From Roseiconus nitratireducens (lineage in GTDB: Bacteria > Planctomycetota > Planctomycetia > Pirellulales > Pirellulaceae), in contig NZ_VWOX01000012.1 in NCBI RefSeq assembly GCF_008629675.1, forward strand, positions 62,001 to 126,000: a DNA stretch of 64,000 nt, given 5' to 3'. The translations under genes and the position numbers were made by a program. Below the pieces are notes generated by a model. The model ran no database searches. It worked only from the letters and a program-made list of their open reading frames with translations, and had not been told where the DNA came from. How positions within the stretch are numbered: position 1 is the first letter of the stretch; every line of letters starts with the position of its first letter. Shown here piece by piece: positions 33,817 through 44,070 of this stretch.

Positions 33817-36282
33817 TTAGAAGTCCTGAATGACCGTCTGCTGGCGGATCGTATCGGCATCGACATCATTGACCCGAATGGAGATCTTGATTGCCCGCAA
33901 CGGATCGCGAATCGGCGGAGTCAAGCCGATTGGCACGGTGGACAGGTTGTTCGGAGTCTGCTCGCTGCCCGCATTCTGATCCACGAACTCGCCTTCGTTG
34001 GAAATCGCGCCATCAAACGAACTCCACCGGCGAATGCTGACCGGACGAGGCACGGAGGAAACGGTACCAGAGTTATTTTGGGCAACGCGACGTTCGGTGT
34101 ACCCGGGCACGCCAGAAGAGTAACCACCAACCTCGAATGCAAACGGGTTCCCCGCGAAGCTGCCGTAGTAGGATCCCTCCTGGTCAAAGACGTCTTTCGT
34201 GTACGTGTCGGTCCAAGTGTCGTAGACCGGTTGATAGAACGACGAAACCGTCGACAACCCGCCGGAACTGGAAACGATCATCCGACCGCTTTGTTCCCAG
34301 GAAGATTGAAACTGCGATGCTAGCGGAGTTGGCGTGGTTCCATAATTCACCGTGGCGACGCCAGACGGCAGCAAGCCACTGAACCCGCTACAGAACAGAC
34401 CCAAGTTAGGCGTTGTCAGAAGCGTCCCGGATTCATCGAACTGGGCCAGCCCACGCATCGGACCACCGGCCAGACGCGGATAGCCGACGTCCACGAAATC
34501 GCCCTGGTCAACGACAAAGAACGGCGTCGTCGGTGTCGCGTACCAATCTCCTTGAGTCTTGTTGCCATTGTTCACCAGCGCTTCGTCGATGCGTGGGTCA
34601 TTGACGGTCACCACTTCATCGTCCGTTCCCGGCCAACCCAATTCCGTTTCGTTGTCGATCACACCGTCGCCATCATCGTCGCCGGCAGCGCCCGGCACTC
34701 CGTCGCCACCGACCCAAATAAATCGCGGCGCCGCCGGATCAAACACTTGAACGTCAAACCCGACCACATCGTCGGCGATGACATCCGAACCACCACGATT
34801 GACCAGTGCGACCGACGTGCCCCCGGCTCCGAAATCGCTGACACGGTCGGCCAGGTTGAATTCCGGCCGCAAGAAGGTCGTCATCGTGAACCGACCGAAC
34901 TCATTCAGATAGGGAGTGCCCCCCGGCGGCGTTCCCACGACGTGGTCGGCCTGGGAGGGGAAGGTGGTGGGTGTTGAGCCGGCGTTCATCAGCGGATCGC
35001 TCGGGTCGACCAAAACGGGTGGCGTCGAGGATCGGGCCGACAGATAAGGGTGGGGTGGGCAGAGCGCGATCTGCGGCATCGAGGACCCCTGGGAACCGGA
35101 GATCAACTGATGCGGGATGCGGACATGGGCAAACCGATTCTCCGGCCGCGAGAGTTGTGCCAATGAATTCGCTTTCAGCAGGGCCGTTGGCATGCCAAAG
35201 GTTGGGGGCGGCGTGACGGTGCCGGTGACCGGTGGGCTCCAATAATCCGTCACACGGCTGATCGAAAGGTCCATCACCTGCTGGATCCGCCCTACACCGG
35301 CCAACCAGTGCGGCGCGGCGGTGTTCTGCGCCCCCGCATTGCTGCCGTTCAGCCACAAGCCGGGAGCGGCCACGAAGCCGGCATCGGGAAAGATCGATCG
35401 GTTGGAACCGGTGGTGTCCGAAATCGGCACGACCTCCAATGCCCCGGAGCCGTTACGACGGAGGAAGGGGACGGTCGGAACGTTCCACATCAACGGGGTC
35501 GGCGTAGGCGCCGTGGCCCCGTTGGCCGAATTCATCTCCGCCTGCGTCATGTTCAGATCGGGCCGAATCAGCAGCACTCGGCGGTGAAGCCGCAATCGAT
35601 CGGGCAACAAGTCGTCGTTGCGATCACGGTAGACGGGATAGAGTGAGAAAGCCCCGCTGCCGTCAGCCGTCTGATTCTCGTATAGCAGCGAGCCATCACC
35701 GTTTCGCTCCCACTGCGGCGACAACCAGTACGCAATCTCGGCAACGTCCGAATAAAAAGGCACCAGTTGGGTCGCCTGGATGTTCGTGTAATTGGTGATC
35801 TCGATACCCGTCATCTGCCCGTTGGCAAACCGCTTCGCGTCCAGCACCCCGCGGGGGATGAATCCCACGAAGGGAGCTCCGTCCTTGGCCTGCGAGGTGA
35901 ACGCCAAGAAATCATCGATGTCTCCGAAACGGCTGTCGGGGAAATAGGTCACCGTCCGGGGCGTTGGGTGAGGCACGCTGCCCAGGATCGTGGTGGAATC
36001 GGTGAACGGGCCCTCGTGGTACACCAGGTAGCCTTCGGCCGCTGCATCCTTCGCCGGCGGAGTCATCTCGCACGTTGCCCGTAGCAGCTCGTCCCGCAAC
36101 CGCAACGCGATGTCACGCAGCTTGCTGCTCAAGTCCAGCTCCGACTGCTGCTCCGTGATCTTGTCACCAAGCAGTTTGTAGGCGCGGGCCAGTCCCAACA
36201 TCAGCAGCAGCGATGCGGTCAGCGCGATGAGCACCTCCAAGATCGTGAACGCCAACGCAGGCCGTCGCAATCGACGCCCCAT
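33817..36282 (-). CDS. Large prepilin-type protein, GspJ/PilW-like
   Basis: About 821 residues. A class III leader RRLRRPALA precedes FTILEVLIALTASLLLMLGL, with Glu at position +5 of the mature protein. It is followed by a helical segment (KITEQQSELDLSSKLRDIAL), like GspJ/PilW minor pilins, but the rest is three times the normal size and unknown. An acidic motif near bases 34616-34715 (GVPGAAGDDDGDGVIDN, then ELGWPGTDDE) matches ones in its neighbours. Start chosen at 36282 (MGRRLRRPALAFT); an ATG at 36366 would give a leader that is too long. It is separated from the giant gene by 281 bases holding a MITE-like element. Confidence 0.85.
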   Translation of the reverse strand: MGRRLRRPALAFTILEVLIALTASLLLMLGLARAYKLLGDKITEQQSELDLSSKLRDIALRLRDELLRATCEMTPPAKDAAAEGYLVYHEGPFTDSTTILGSVPHPTPRTVTYFPDSRFGDIDDFLAFTSQAKDGAPFVGFIPRGVLDAKRFANGQMTGIEITNYTNIQATQLVPFYSDVAEIAYWLSPQWERNGDGSLLYENQTADGSGAFSLYPVYRDRNDDLLPDRLRLHRRVLLIRPDLNMTQAEMNSANGATAPTPTPLMWNVPTVPFLRRNGSGALEVVPISDTTGSNRSIFPDAGFVAAPGLWLNGSNAGAQNTAAPHWLAGVGRIQQVMDLSISRVTDYWSPPVTGTVTPPPTFGMPTALLKANSLAQLSRPENRFAHVRIPHQLISGSQGSSMPQIALCPPHPYLSARSSTPPVLVDPSDPLMNAGSTPTTFPSQADHVVGTPPGGTPYLNEFGRFTMTTFLRPEFNLADRVSDFGAGGTSVALVNRGGSDVIADDVVGFDVQVFDPAAPRFIWVGGDGVPGAAGDDDGDGVIDNETELGWPGTDDEVVTVNDPRIDEALVNNGNKTQGDWYATPTTPFFVVDQGDFVDVGYPRLAGGPMRGLAQFDESGTLLTTPNLGLFCSGFSGLLPSGVATVNYGTTPTPLASQFQSSWEQSGRMIVSSSGGLSTVSSFYQPVYDTWTDTYTKDVFDQEGSYYGSFAGNPFAFEVGGYSSGVPGYTERRVAQNNSGTVSSVPRPVSIRRWSSFDGAISNEGEFVDQNAGSEQTPNNLSTVPIGLTPPIRDPLRAIKISIRVNDVDADTIRQQTVIQDF

Positions 36283-36415
36283 CCGATTCCTGTGCACGAC
36301 CGCCTCCCTTCTCGAAAGATCCGAGAGAGAAGCTGCGGGGTGCGGACGCGTGAAATCAATACTCATAACACTTCGACGTTTTCGATACTTTTGGTAGCTG
36401 GCGATCGCCTCACTT

Positions 36416-36557
36416 CACCCTCCCTCCGGGAGGGTCGCGGAGGAGCTTGCGACGACGCGGGGAGGGGACACTGCGGACGAGATAAAATCATTTTGTTGTC
36501 GAAGACACCCTCCCCAAAGGCTCGTGCCTCGCCTTTGACCCTCCCGGAGGGAGGGTG
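36416..36557. mobile_element. MITE-like element, copy 2
   Basis: 142 bp with perfect 21-bp inverted ends: CACCCTCCCTCCGGGAGGG plus two bases at the left, and its exact complement at the right. Same length as copy 1 at 7856-7997. It sits within the pilus locus between the giant pseudopilin gene and the GspJ-like gene, where it may affect read-through. The internal middle (TGCGGACGAGATAAAATC region) differs from copy 1. Confidence 0.75.
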
Positions 36558-36647
36558 AATTAACACGCTGTAAAATGACTCGACCTCCAAGCGGCAGGGT
36601 GGCCATCGAGCGTAGCGTCTTGCGGTTGTGAAACTTCCCAGCGAACA

Positions 36648-39600
36648 TCATTCTTCCACTTCGCTGTACAAGATGGTTCGTTCGGCATCCATGTTCTTGC
36701 CGCGCAAGAACCCGACGGGGATTGTCCGGTCGACGACGTAGCTGGCACGGCTACGGATCGGCTCGCCGGTCTCGTTGATGTATTCGCGTCCCACCGCTCC
36801 GGTGGTCGGATCGACCACGAAGTACCCCAAGGTCAAGCGGATGTGGAACACGTTGCTGTGGTGCGTCGTGACCCCCGACATCCTGGCCGCGTTCTGGAAT
36901 CGATAGTACGAATCGCGATCCAGGTTACGAAGGTTCATGTGCAACTCGGCCTCGGGTCGCTCAAACAGCCCGGTATTGACCAGCGGCATCCGCAATTCCC
37001 GTACTTCCTGCTTGTTCGGCGTCAGACCGGGAACGACGACCGAATCGGTCGAATTCTGCGTGGCGTCGTTCAGCGGTGAGGTCGCGGCATCGAATTCCAC
37101 TTCCAGAGAGAACCGAGTGTCGGTCGGTTGGTTGACCGCAGTCCGCTGAGCGTTGGACATCGTTCGAATGTCGAAGTCCGGGTGCGGACGCAGCACCGTC
37201 ATGTCATGGGTTCTCCGCGGCATTCCGACACCGCTTCGATCTCCCTGACGCATGAATCGCTGCAACGACGGAGTCGAACTGGCCTGTGCCGGTCCGAAGA
37301 CGCCGGCAAACCGCGTCGGGTAACGCGCATCTAGATCCGGGTTCCCCAGGTAGGTCGACCCACGCAGCGTCGTGCTGTACCCGCGACGGGCTTCCACGTA
37401 GGCCTTGAACGAACGGCCGAAACTGGTGTCGACCGATTCTTCGTAGCGATTGTTTTCGCCCATCGTCGCCGGCGCACCGTAGCTGCTGTCCAACTCATAC
37501 GGCGTCGAAATGCCCCAGGCCAACGAACGGTAGACCGAGCCGTTACCGAACAACTCGGAAGTCCCAAACTCGTTGGTGAAGCCATTTCCGTTGACCGGGA
37601 AGTTGGACGGATTGGCGGAAATCAAGTTGGCGGCGTTCGGCAGCGAATCGACATTCGTCGGATCTTCCAGCAACAACCGAGGGTTGGGGCTGGTGTCCGC
37701 CGGATCCTCGTATCCGTCCAACATCTGGTTGTTCGGTCCGGTGTAACGCGGGCCCTTGCGAATGTAATCCGGCGTCGTGTTCAGGTTGATCTTGCCGGGG
37801 GTGCGGTGCCGTCCAATGTAGTTGTACGGCGGTTGCAACGTTTCCACGGCACGGTTGAACATCTCGTGCACCTGCACGCTGCGTGTCGTTCCCGAGTCGT
37901 AGGTAATATCGCGGCGGAACTGCACCTTCTCCGGATCAAACCAGCGTTGGCTGTCGAACCAGACCGGACCGACATCCACGTAGTCAAAGATCTGTTCGAA
38001 GCCGGCCCGTTCACCTGTGAAGGTGTCCAAGTTTCCGTCGGCATCTTCCACCACGCCCAGGGGGCGCCGCGGTCGCGAACCGTCCGTCAGATTCAGGTCT
38101 TCGGGCCGGAATGTTGCGTATCCCTGGTCAAATCCCAGCAAGTGGTCGAACGGGATCGGCACCTCGCGGCGATAGTCGTCTTCCAACCGGGTGCCGGGCC
38201 CATAGGTCGCCAGCAGGCTGGTGCGGGAGACGGCGGGCACGTTCATCAAGTCGTAGACCGACTGGAACTCACGGTTCATCCACGGCACCGTCATGAACAA
38301 CACCTCATCGGGCGCGCTGACGCCGAACGTGTTGGCCCGCGGCGAAGTCGATCGGACGGGAACCCCGTATTCGCGATTGACAAAACCGAGCGATTGCGTG
38401 AAGGGATCGTTCACCCGGTCAAAGGTCAACCAGTTGCCCGACGTGTCCTTTCCGTAACGTGTATCCAAGTTGGCACTCGCCGCAGCAGTCAAGCTGCCGT
38501 TGTCCCACATGGATCCCAGTTCGTAGCCAAAATAGTCGGCACCGGGCGCAGCGATGGCCGGCGGATTGCTGGGACGAAGCAGGTTCGTCGTCATCGACAG
38601 TGGAGACCGTTTGGCGATCACCACGCGTTCACGCTGGGCAAGCGTCGAGGGCGAAGCCACCGTCGGCAGCAACACAGAAATGCCGCGGTCTTCTTCCGCG
38701 TCGGGGATCTTCCGACGGGTGTCCAAACGGATCGCCGGGACGAAGTCACCAGCAACCGTTGTGTCCCAATCGGTGACGTTGTCGACCGGCTGGTTGCTGA
38801 CGGCTCCCGGAGGTCCCGCGGCGGGATCGATCACCATGCGGTCAATCTTTTCCCGCACATCGTGTTCACCGTTGAACGTGGTCAGGTCCATCGGCAGGAA
38901 GTCGACCGTGACGTAAGGGTTATCGACCGGGTGCCACGGGATCGACGGATCCGCCAGACGCTGCAGGAAGATCGTGGCAGCTTCCTGGTGCGTCCCCACG
39001 GCCGCCCATTCGAAGTTGTTCTGCTCCAACGGCGTCCCCGCGACGTGGTCCAAGGGCGTATCGGGGTGATACCCGACCGCGTTCTCGTAATCACGATAGC
39101 CATCGACGTACGGATAAACTCCGCCGCCGGCATCCATGGTCGTGATCCGGTGCGTCGGCGCGGTGTAGTAGTTCACGTTCGGAAGCGGCGCACTGATGTT
39201 GAATCCCATATCGACCTGCTCGCCAACCGCAAAGGTCGACGCGTAGGTCGCCCAATCCATCGCGGCCGGATCGACCTCGTGGGGATACAACGATTCGCAA
39301 ACCAAAGGCAGGACATGTCCCACGTCGTGGCCAACGGTCGCCGTGGCATCCTCCAGGTAGTTGGGCGTTTGCGGATTTGCATTGCCGTTTCGGTAATAGT
39401 CCAGCCGGAATACCGGTTGGGCCGGTGCGGGCGTCAGCGTCTGCGTGACGAACTCCAGTCGCTGGTCCGACGGGAAGTATTCATAATTGGGAGCAATCGA
39501 GGTGGACTTCTGACCGAAGCGTGTCACCGCCCGCGGGGCGACCATGGCATACTGCCCCGGCTGCAACAGCGGAGTGGCATTTTCCGGCAACGTCAGATCA

Positions 39601-42600
39601 CCGGGCGCACCCCTGTTTGGTTTATTGAAGAACACGTTGTCCGGACGCATCCCACTGTTGGGATCGCTGACAACCGTCAGCCCCGGATTGGGCACCAGGT
39701 TGGCGAACCACACGAACCGTTCCAGACGGATCCGCGTCGGATTCGGCGACGCAGCATCGTTGGCCGGGTTCAAATCATCGTCAGAGAGCGTCACGTACTC
39801 AGTCTGCAACGGATCAGTCGAGAGTCGCAACCGCGGACGAATGTCGGCGGCGTGCCGGGGCAACAGATTCCAGTTATCCACCGCGGCCGTCATGTCGGCG
39901 GGCATTGTCCAATCGATGGTGCCGTCGTCCAGGTAGTTCGGCACGTCTTGGCGCGCCGCCGGATTGGTTGCCAGTTCCACCATCCGGTCGGCATCGAACA
40001 ACCACCGGGTACTCTTGTTGGGATCACCCTGAGTCCGCTCGCCGACCGCCATCCGCCACACCGGGCTAATCCGGTTGCCAGAACCGATCGTGCGTCCCAG
40101 ATCCAACGCGTTCGACGTATAGAGTTCACCGGGCAGACTGGGCTGCGATTCACCATTGCCGACGATCTGCGGAGCCAACGCCTGCAATTCCACGAACGCA
40201 CTCGCCTGCGGAATGCGGAACTGGTCCATGTCGCTATCGGATGCGGTATCCGGATCGCTGGTGTCGTCGTCGTCAAACAATTCACCATCGGGTGTGACCG
40301 AGGGGTCCGCCGCGCTGGGCTGTTTGTCCAAATTGCGACGCAGCCGCTTGTCGTGCATCGCCATTGCTTCGGTCAGCTGCAACTCCGGACGTTCCATTCC
40401 CCACACCGTGTTCTGCGCGGCGGTGGCGAGATTGAATCCGTTAGCGTCGAACGGGTTGGGATCGTACCGCAGCCGGGTGCACTTGGCGTCGACGTCTCGG
40501 TAATCGACGGCGTTCGCGGCCCACTGGGCCAGCCGTTTGGCGACGTACCGATTGCGAATGTCAACGTTTGCGGGCGTGCCGGCATCGACAAAGCCGACCG
40601 GGTAGGGGAAGTTGGGGACCAACTCGCCACCGGTTTCGTCTTCGATCAACGCAAACATCAAACAGTACAGGTTGCGGGCCAGCAATTCCGATCCGTCGGC
40701 CATCTTGACCCGATCGTTGGTTCCGTCACCGTCCAAGTCAACCAGTGGCGTGCCCTGATCCAGCACCCCATCGCCATCGGTATCCAGACCATCGAAATCG
40801 ACCGGACCCGCCGGTGATGGCGTCATGGAATTGGATGCGTAGTGAGCCGTCACCGTCGCCTTATTCGGGAAAGCGGCTGCAATCTGTGGGAAAGCCGGTT
40901 CGGTTGACGCGCGGTTGTTCGCTTCGTTCGCTTCCTTGACGACAGTCGGGGTCGTCGTCCGATTTGCCAGCACCGTTTGGGTTTCTGCGGTTTCGTCACC
41001 GATTCCGGCGAACCCGACGGACAACGTGCCGGCGGGCATCGTATCGTCCTGTTCGTTGCCGATCTGGCGGTTCAGATTCAGCTTCGAACCTTTCCGCAGC
41101 TCCACGGCCAACATCCGTTGCAAATGCGTCGGTTGTTGATTCAACGGAAGCGTCGGACTGGCGGCGGGACCGAACTTGTCGGCGAACAAGTGCACAAAGC
41201 TGATGCCGCCGGGGAGTTCCGGTGAATCGACGCTGCGGCTGTCGGTGACCAGCAATCGACGTAACGCCTCGTTTCGGTTGGCCGCATCTCCCAACAATTG
41301 GGTCAAGCGACCATCGAGCGCCCCGCCGTTGATGAAGTCGATCTGTTCGGCGGCGGAAAATGGTTCGTCGTCTCCGCGGACTTCCGACGCTCCGAATTCG
41401 TAAGGTTGATTGACAATGTCGTCGCCCGCGGGAAGTTGCGTGAATCGGTGCGACCCGTTGCGATCTTTTCGCGTCTTCATCACACCGGCCATGTCCACCG
41501 GTCGACCGGAGATGGAGTCGGCACGGTGATTGACCGCACGCCCGGGAAACGGGATGCGCGCCAACAGGTCCGAGCCGACTTCGGGATCAAATCGGGTTCC
41601 CGCACCAGGAAGCCGCAGGAATCTGGATCGGATGTCGGCCGGTGCCGGATAGGGATACGGGAACGCGTAGTTGTAAACCTGACCGCCGTATCGCGTGTTC
41701 AGCAGGTTCCCGTAACGCGTGGTCAGGACCTGGTCGATCGACAACGGGGCGCCCACCTGATTGGTCGACACGGGCCCGATGAAGCGCGGCGGCAACGCCG
41801 GTTCGAATGCGAACAAATGGGAGAAGTCGATCTCGGCCGGGCCCAGCCCACCACCGCGTCCGAACGAATCGAGCGCCGTGTTGACGTTGAAGTAGTCGGT
41901 GTCGTTGCGGTACTGCAGCGGTCCCGTTGAGAAGCGGGCGCTCGTCAGCTGGTTGTAGCTGCCGGTGTGGTTGACGTTGATGCGTCCGTCCCAGTCTTCG
42001 ATTAGCGGGGCCACCATCGGCCTCAAGATCTGACCGTCCGATGCGACCACCGTCGGCAGGTTTAGGTCAACCCACACACTGTCGGGCAAACCGTCGAAGT
42101 CGTTGTCGACGTCCCAAGGTCCGTTGACCAACCAGACCGCCAGTTGTTCCACCTGCGAGACGATCTGTGCCAGCGAACCGGTCAGATCCAGCGGACGATT
42201 CAGGATCGCGGCCTGATTGGACCCCGTAAACAATGGAGATCCATCGAAAGGATCCCCGTCACCGTTCAAATCGCTGTTGGCTGCATTGACGTACTGGTGC
42301 GGAAAGTTCAACGGCCGCAGCGTGGCGCGACGCAACCGCGTCACGAGGTACTGCAGACGGGTCCCGTCAAAATTGGGAGAATTGTTGTCGGGAGCCGCTT
42401 TGATGTCGGCGAAGCGTCGCTCGATGTACCGCGCGTCGGACGGGTCAAGAATGTCCCCAGGAATCCGGATCGGCGCATTCATCAGGTAGTTGATGATCGC
42501 AGGACGGTGAAACGACGGGATCACGTATTGACCCAACTGTCGATTCAACTCCGCGGCATCCACGCCACTGTAGATCGCTTGCAGCGCGGACCGGCGGTGG

Positions 42601-43799
42601 TCACTGGGCTGCCAAGCCAAAAAGATGTTCTCCATGTCGGCCACGTCCCAGCCTTCATCGGGCTCGGGAAACGCACCCACCGTGCCGTCACCGCCTTGAT
42701 AAACCGTTCCGGTCAACCGCGAGTTCAAGGTGAATTCGATATCGCTTCCTTGGTCCAGAACGGTGCCGTTACGAACCAGACCGGTCACACCGGCGGGGTT
42801 GATGCCGCGGCCATTGAACACGGCCCCGTTGACGACAAAACGGAACCCGACGTCATCCGAGCCGGGAGCGCCCAACTCGCCAGCGTCATCGACCCCGTTG
42901 GCACCATCATCGTCCACCCCGGCCTGACCGGGCGCATCATCCGGTCCGGGACTGTACAGCAGTCGGTTGGGGAAATTGGCCGCAACCAGGTAGAGCTGTT
43001 CCGGGACGCCATTGATCGTGACGATCTCGTCACCCAGTTCGGACAGATCAATCACCAGATTTCCGGCCATATTGAATTCCGGCGGGTCGGTGATCGAGTT
43101 GCCCTGGTCGGGTGTCCCGTTGTCGGTTCCCAGCGAACGCACGATTCGGAACGATTGATCTTTCAGCGGTCCCTCATCAAAGGTCACGATCCGACCGGCC
43201 AGTGCATCATCCAGGTACGTTCGCAGACGGTCACGCAACGGCTGATTGACGGGATCAACAGCCCCGGGCGGCGGTGTCACAACCGACGGATCTCCGTCAA
43301 AGTGCCACCACACCAGGTTGGTCGGAAACTTGAAGAGCGTACTTTGCGGTTGCGGAGCACGGACACCGACCATTGGCAACAACAGCTGTCCACCGGGGAT
43401 TGCCGGAATCAATTTGGTGTTGTTCGGTGGCGGGATGACCCGACCACGACGGTGACCGACGCGCATCTGCATTCCGTCAACACCGTAGAAGTCTTCCAGC
43501 AGACTGGCTCCGAAGGCGGCGCTGCGAGAGTCATTGGTGCCGATGACCAATTGCATGATCGCGCTGTCCAGCGGCGGCTTGGGCAGCACTTCGTCTTGCC
43601 GCCGCTGTTGGCTGGCGTAGGACGAGTCGGCCATCTGGGAACTGAAAACGACGAAGCTGACCACCAACACGGTGAACAGCGACAACATGCCGAGCACAAT
43701 CAGCAAGACAATCCCCGAGTTCGGTCGGGGCCGGCTTCTGCGCGATCCGTCGATCATTCGGTGGTGGGGGATTTGAGTTTTCATCACAAGTTGATCCAT
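36648..43799 (-). CDS. Giant PilX/GspK-like prepilin-type protein
   Basis: 2383 residues. Residues about 28-55 (NSGIVLLIVLGMLSLFTVLV and on) match the N-terminal helix of PilX/GspK minor pilins: basic leader, glycine, hydrophobic helix without Glu5, then QMADSSYASQQRRQDE. GspK is normally about 330 residues. The remainder is a very large surface region with several Asp-rich, calcium-loop-like stretches: DAPGQAGVDDDGANGVDDAG (about base 42900), DVDNDFDGLPDSVWVDL (about 42100), DGLDTDGDGVLDQG and VDLDGDGTNDR (about 40750). Few cysteines. Its place between GspI-like and GspJ-like genes supports the K role at the pseudopilus tip, perhaps as an adhesin. Alternative starts: Met6 or Met15. Function is inference. 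Confidence 0.85.
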   Translation of the reverse strand: MDQLVMKTQIPHHRMIDGSRRSRPRPNSGIVLLIVLGMLSLFTVLVVSFVVFSSQMADSSYASQQRRQDEVLPKPPLDSAIMQLVIGTNDSRSAAFGASLLEDFYGVDGMQMRVGHRRGRVIPPPNNTKLIPAIPGGQLLLPMVGVRAPQPQSTLFKFPTNLVWWHFDGDPSVVTPPPGAVDPVNQPLRDRLRTYLDDALAGRIVTFDEGPLKDQSFRIVRSLGTDNGTPDQGNSITDPPEFNMAGNLVIDLSELGDEIVTINGVPEQLYLVAANFPNRLLYSPGPDDAPGQAGVDDDGANGVDDAGELGAPGSDDVGFRFVVNGAVFNGRGINPAGVTGLVRNGTVLDQGSDIEFTLNSRLTGTVYQGGDGTVGAFPEPDEGWDVADMENIFLAWQPSDHRRSALQAIYSGVDAAELNRQLGQYVIPSFHRPAIINYLMNAPIRIPGDILDPSDARYIERRFADIKAAPDNNSPNFDGTRLQYLVTRLRRATLRPLNFPHQYVNAANSDLNGDGDPFDGSPLFTGSNQAAILNRPLDLTGSLAQIVSQVEQLAVWLVNGPWDVDNDFDGLPDSVWVDLNLPTVVASDGQILRPMVAPLIEDWDGRINVNHTGSYNQLTSARFSTGPLQYRNDTDYFNVNTALDSFGRGGGLGPAEIDFSHLFAFEPALPPRFIGPVSTNQVGAPLSIDQVLTTRYGNLLNTRYGGQVYNYAFPYPYPAPADIRSRFLRLPGAGTRFDPEVGSDLLARIPFPGRAVNHRADSISGRPVDMAGVMKTRKDRNGSHRFTQLPAGDDIVNQPYEFGASEVRGDDEPFSAAEQIDFINGGALDGRLTQLLGDAANRNEALRRLLVTDSRSVDSPELPGGISFVHLFADKFGPAASPTLPLNQQPTHLQRMLAVELRKGSKLNLNRQIGNEQDDTMPAGTLSVGFAGIGDETAETQTVLANRTTTPTVVKEANEANNRASTEPAFPQIAAAFPNKATVTAHYASNSMTPSPAGPVDFDGLDTDGDGVLDQGTPLVDLDGDGTNDRVKMADGSELLARNLYCLMFALIEDETGGELVPNFPYPVGFVDAGTPANVDIRNRYVAKRLAQWAANAVDYRDVDAKCTRLRYDPNPFDANGFNLATAAQNTVWGMERPELQLTEAMAMHDKRLRRNLDKQPSAADPSVTPDGELFDDDDTSDPDTASDSDMDQFRIPQASAFVELQALAPQIVGNGESQPSLPGELYTSNALDLGRTIGSGNRISPVWRMAVGERTQGDPNKSTRWLFDADRMVELATNPAARQDVPNYLDDGTIDWTMPADMTAAVDNWNLLPRHAADIRPRLRLSTDPLQTEYVTLSDDDLNPANDAASPNPTRIRLERFVWFANLVPNPGLTVVSDPNSGMRPDNVFFNKPNRGAPGDLTLPENATPLLQPGQYAMVAPRAVTRFGQKSTSIAPNYEYFPSDQRLEFVTQTLTPAPAQPVFRLDYYRNGNANPQTPNYLEDATATVGHDVGHVLPLVCESLYPHEVDPAAMDWATYASTFAVGEQVDMGFNISAPLPNVNYYTAPTHRITTMDAGGGVYPYVDGYRDYENAVGYHPDTPLDHVAGTPLEQNNFEWAAVGTHQEAATIFLQRLADPSIPWHPVDNPYVTVDFLPMDLTTFNGEHDVREKIDRMVIDPAAGPPGAVSNQPVDNVTDWDTTVAGDFVPAIRLDTRRKIPDAEEDRGISVLLPTVASPSTLAQRERVVIAKRSPLSMTTNLLRPSNPPAIAAPGADYFGYELGSMWDNGSLTAAASANLDTRYGKDTSGNWLTFDRVNDPFTQSLGFVNREYGVPVRSTSPRANTFGVSAPDEVLFMTVPWMNREFQSVYDLMNVPAVSRTSLLATYGPGTRLEDDYRREVPIPFDHLLGFDQGYATFRPEDLNLTDGSRPRRPLGVVEDADGNLDTFTGERAGFEQIFDYVDVGPVWFDSQRWFDPEKVQFRRDITYDSGTTRSVQVHEMFNRAVETLQPPYNYIGRHRTPGKINLNTTPDYIRKGPRYTGPNNQMLDGYEDPADTSPNPRLLLEDPTNVDSLPNAANLISANPSNFPVNGNGFTNEFGTSELFGNGSVYRSLAWGISTPYELDSSYGAPATMGENNRYEESVDTSFGRSFKAYVEARRGYSTTLRGSTYLGNPDLDARYPTRFAGVFGPAQASSTPSLQRFMRQGDRSGVGMPRRTHDMTVLRPHPDFDIRTMSNAQRTAVNQPTDTRFSLEVEFDAATSPLNDATQNSTDSVVVPGLTPNKQEVRELRMPLVNTGLFERPEAELHMNLRNLDRDSYYRFQNAARMSGVTTHHSNVFHIRLTLGYFVVDPTTGAVGREYINETGEPIRSRASYVVDRTIPVGFLRGKNMDAERTILYSEVEE

Positions 43800-44070
43800 T
43801 GACCGTCACTCGCGTTCAATGCCGTGGCGGGGCCATCGGCTGCTCGTTTCGGTTCAGTTCCTAGAAAAGAAAGGTTCTGGCGACTCAGCGCCAAAAGTGC
43901 TGGCATTCGTGCGTTGTCCGTACGACGCGGTTCGTGCGTCGCACCTCCGTTGCTGCAAAGTCACCGAGTGGTCCGTAGCGTTCGTATCCGGCTCTCGTCG
44001 GTGATTGTTCTGCTTGGGTTCATCTTTTGGGTGCCGACCGTGGGAAACGTCCGGCACGCCTTGCTTGCTA
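43800..44070. other. Gap inside the pilus locus
   Basis: 271 bases between the GspI-like and giant genes with no gene and no terminator that I can see; the giant gene may have its own promoter here. Confidence 0.4.

Noticed and set aside
37806..40817. Plus-strand open frame of about 1000 codons antisense to the giant gene
   Set aside because: It has the Arg/His/Val-rich composition of a shadow frame and lies fully inside the 2383-codon gene, which has a proper prepilin start and sensible domains.
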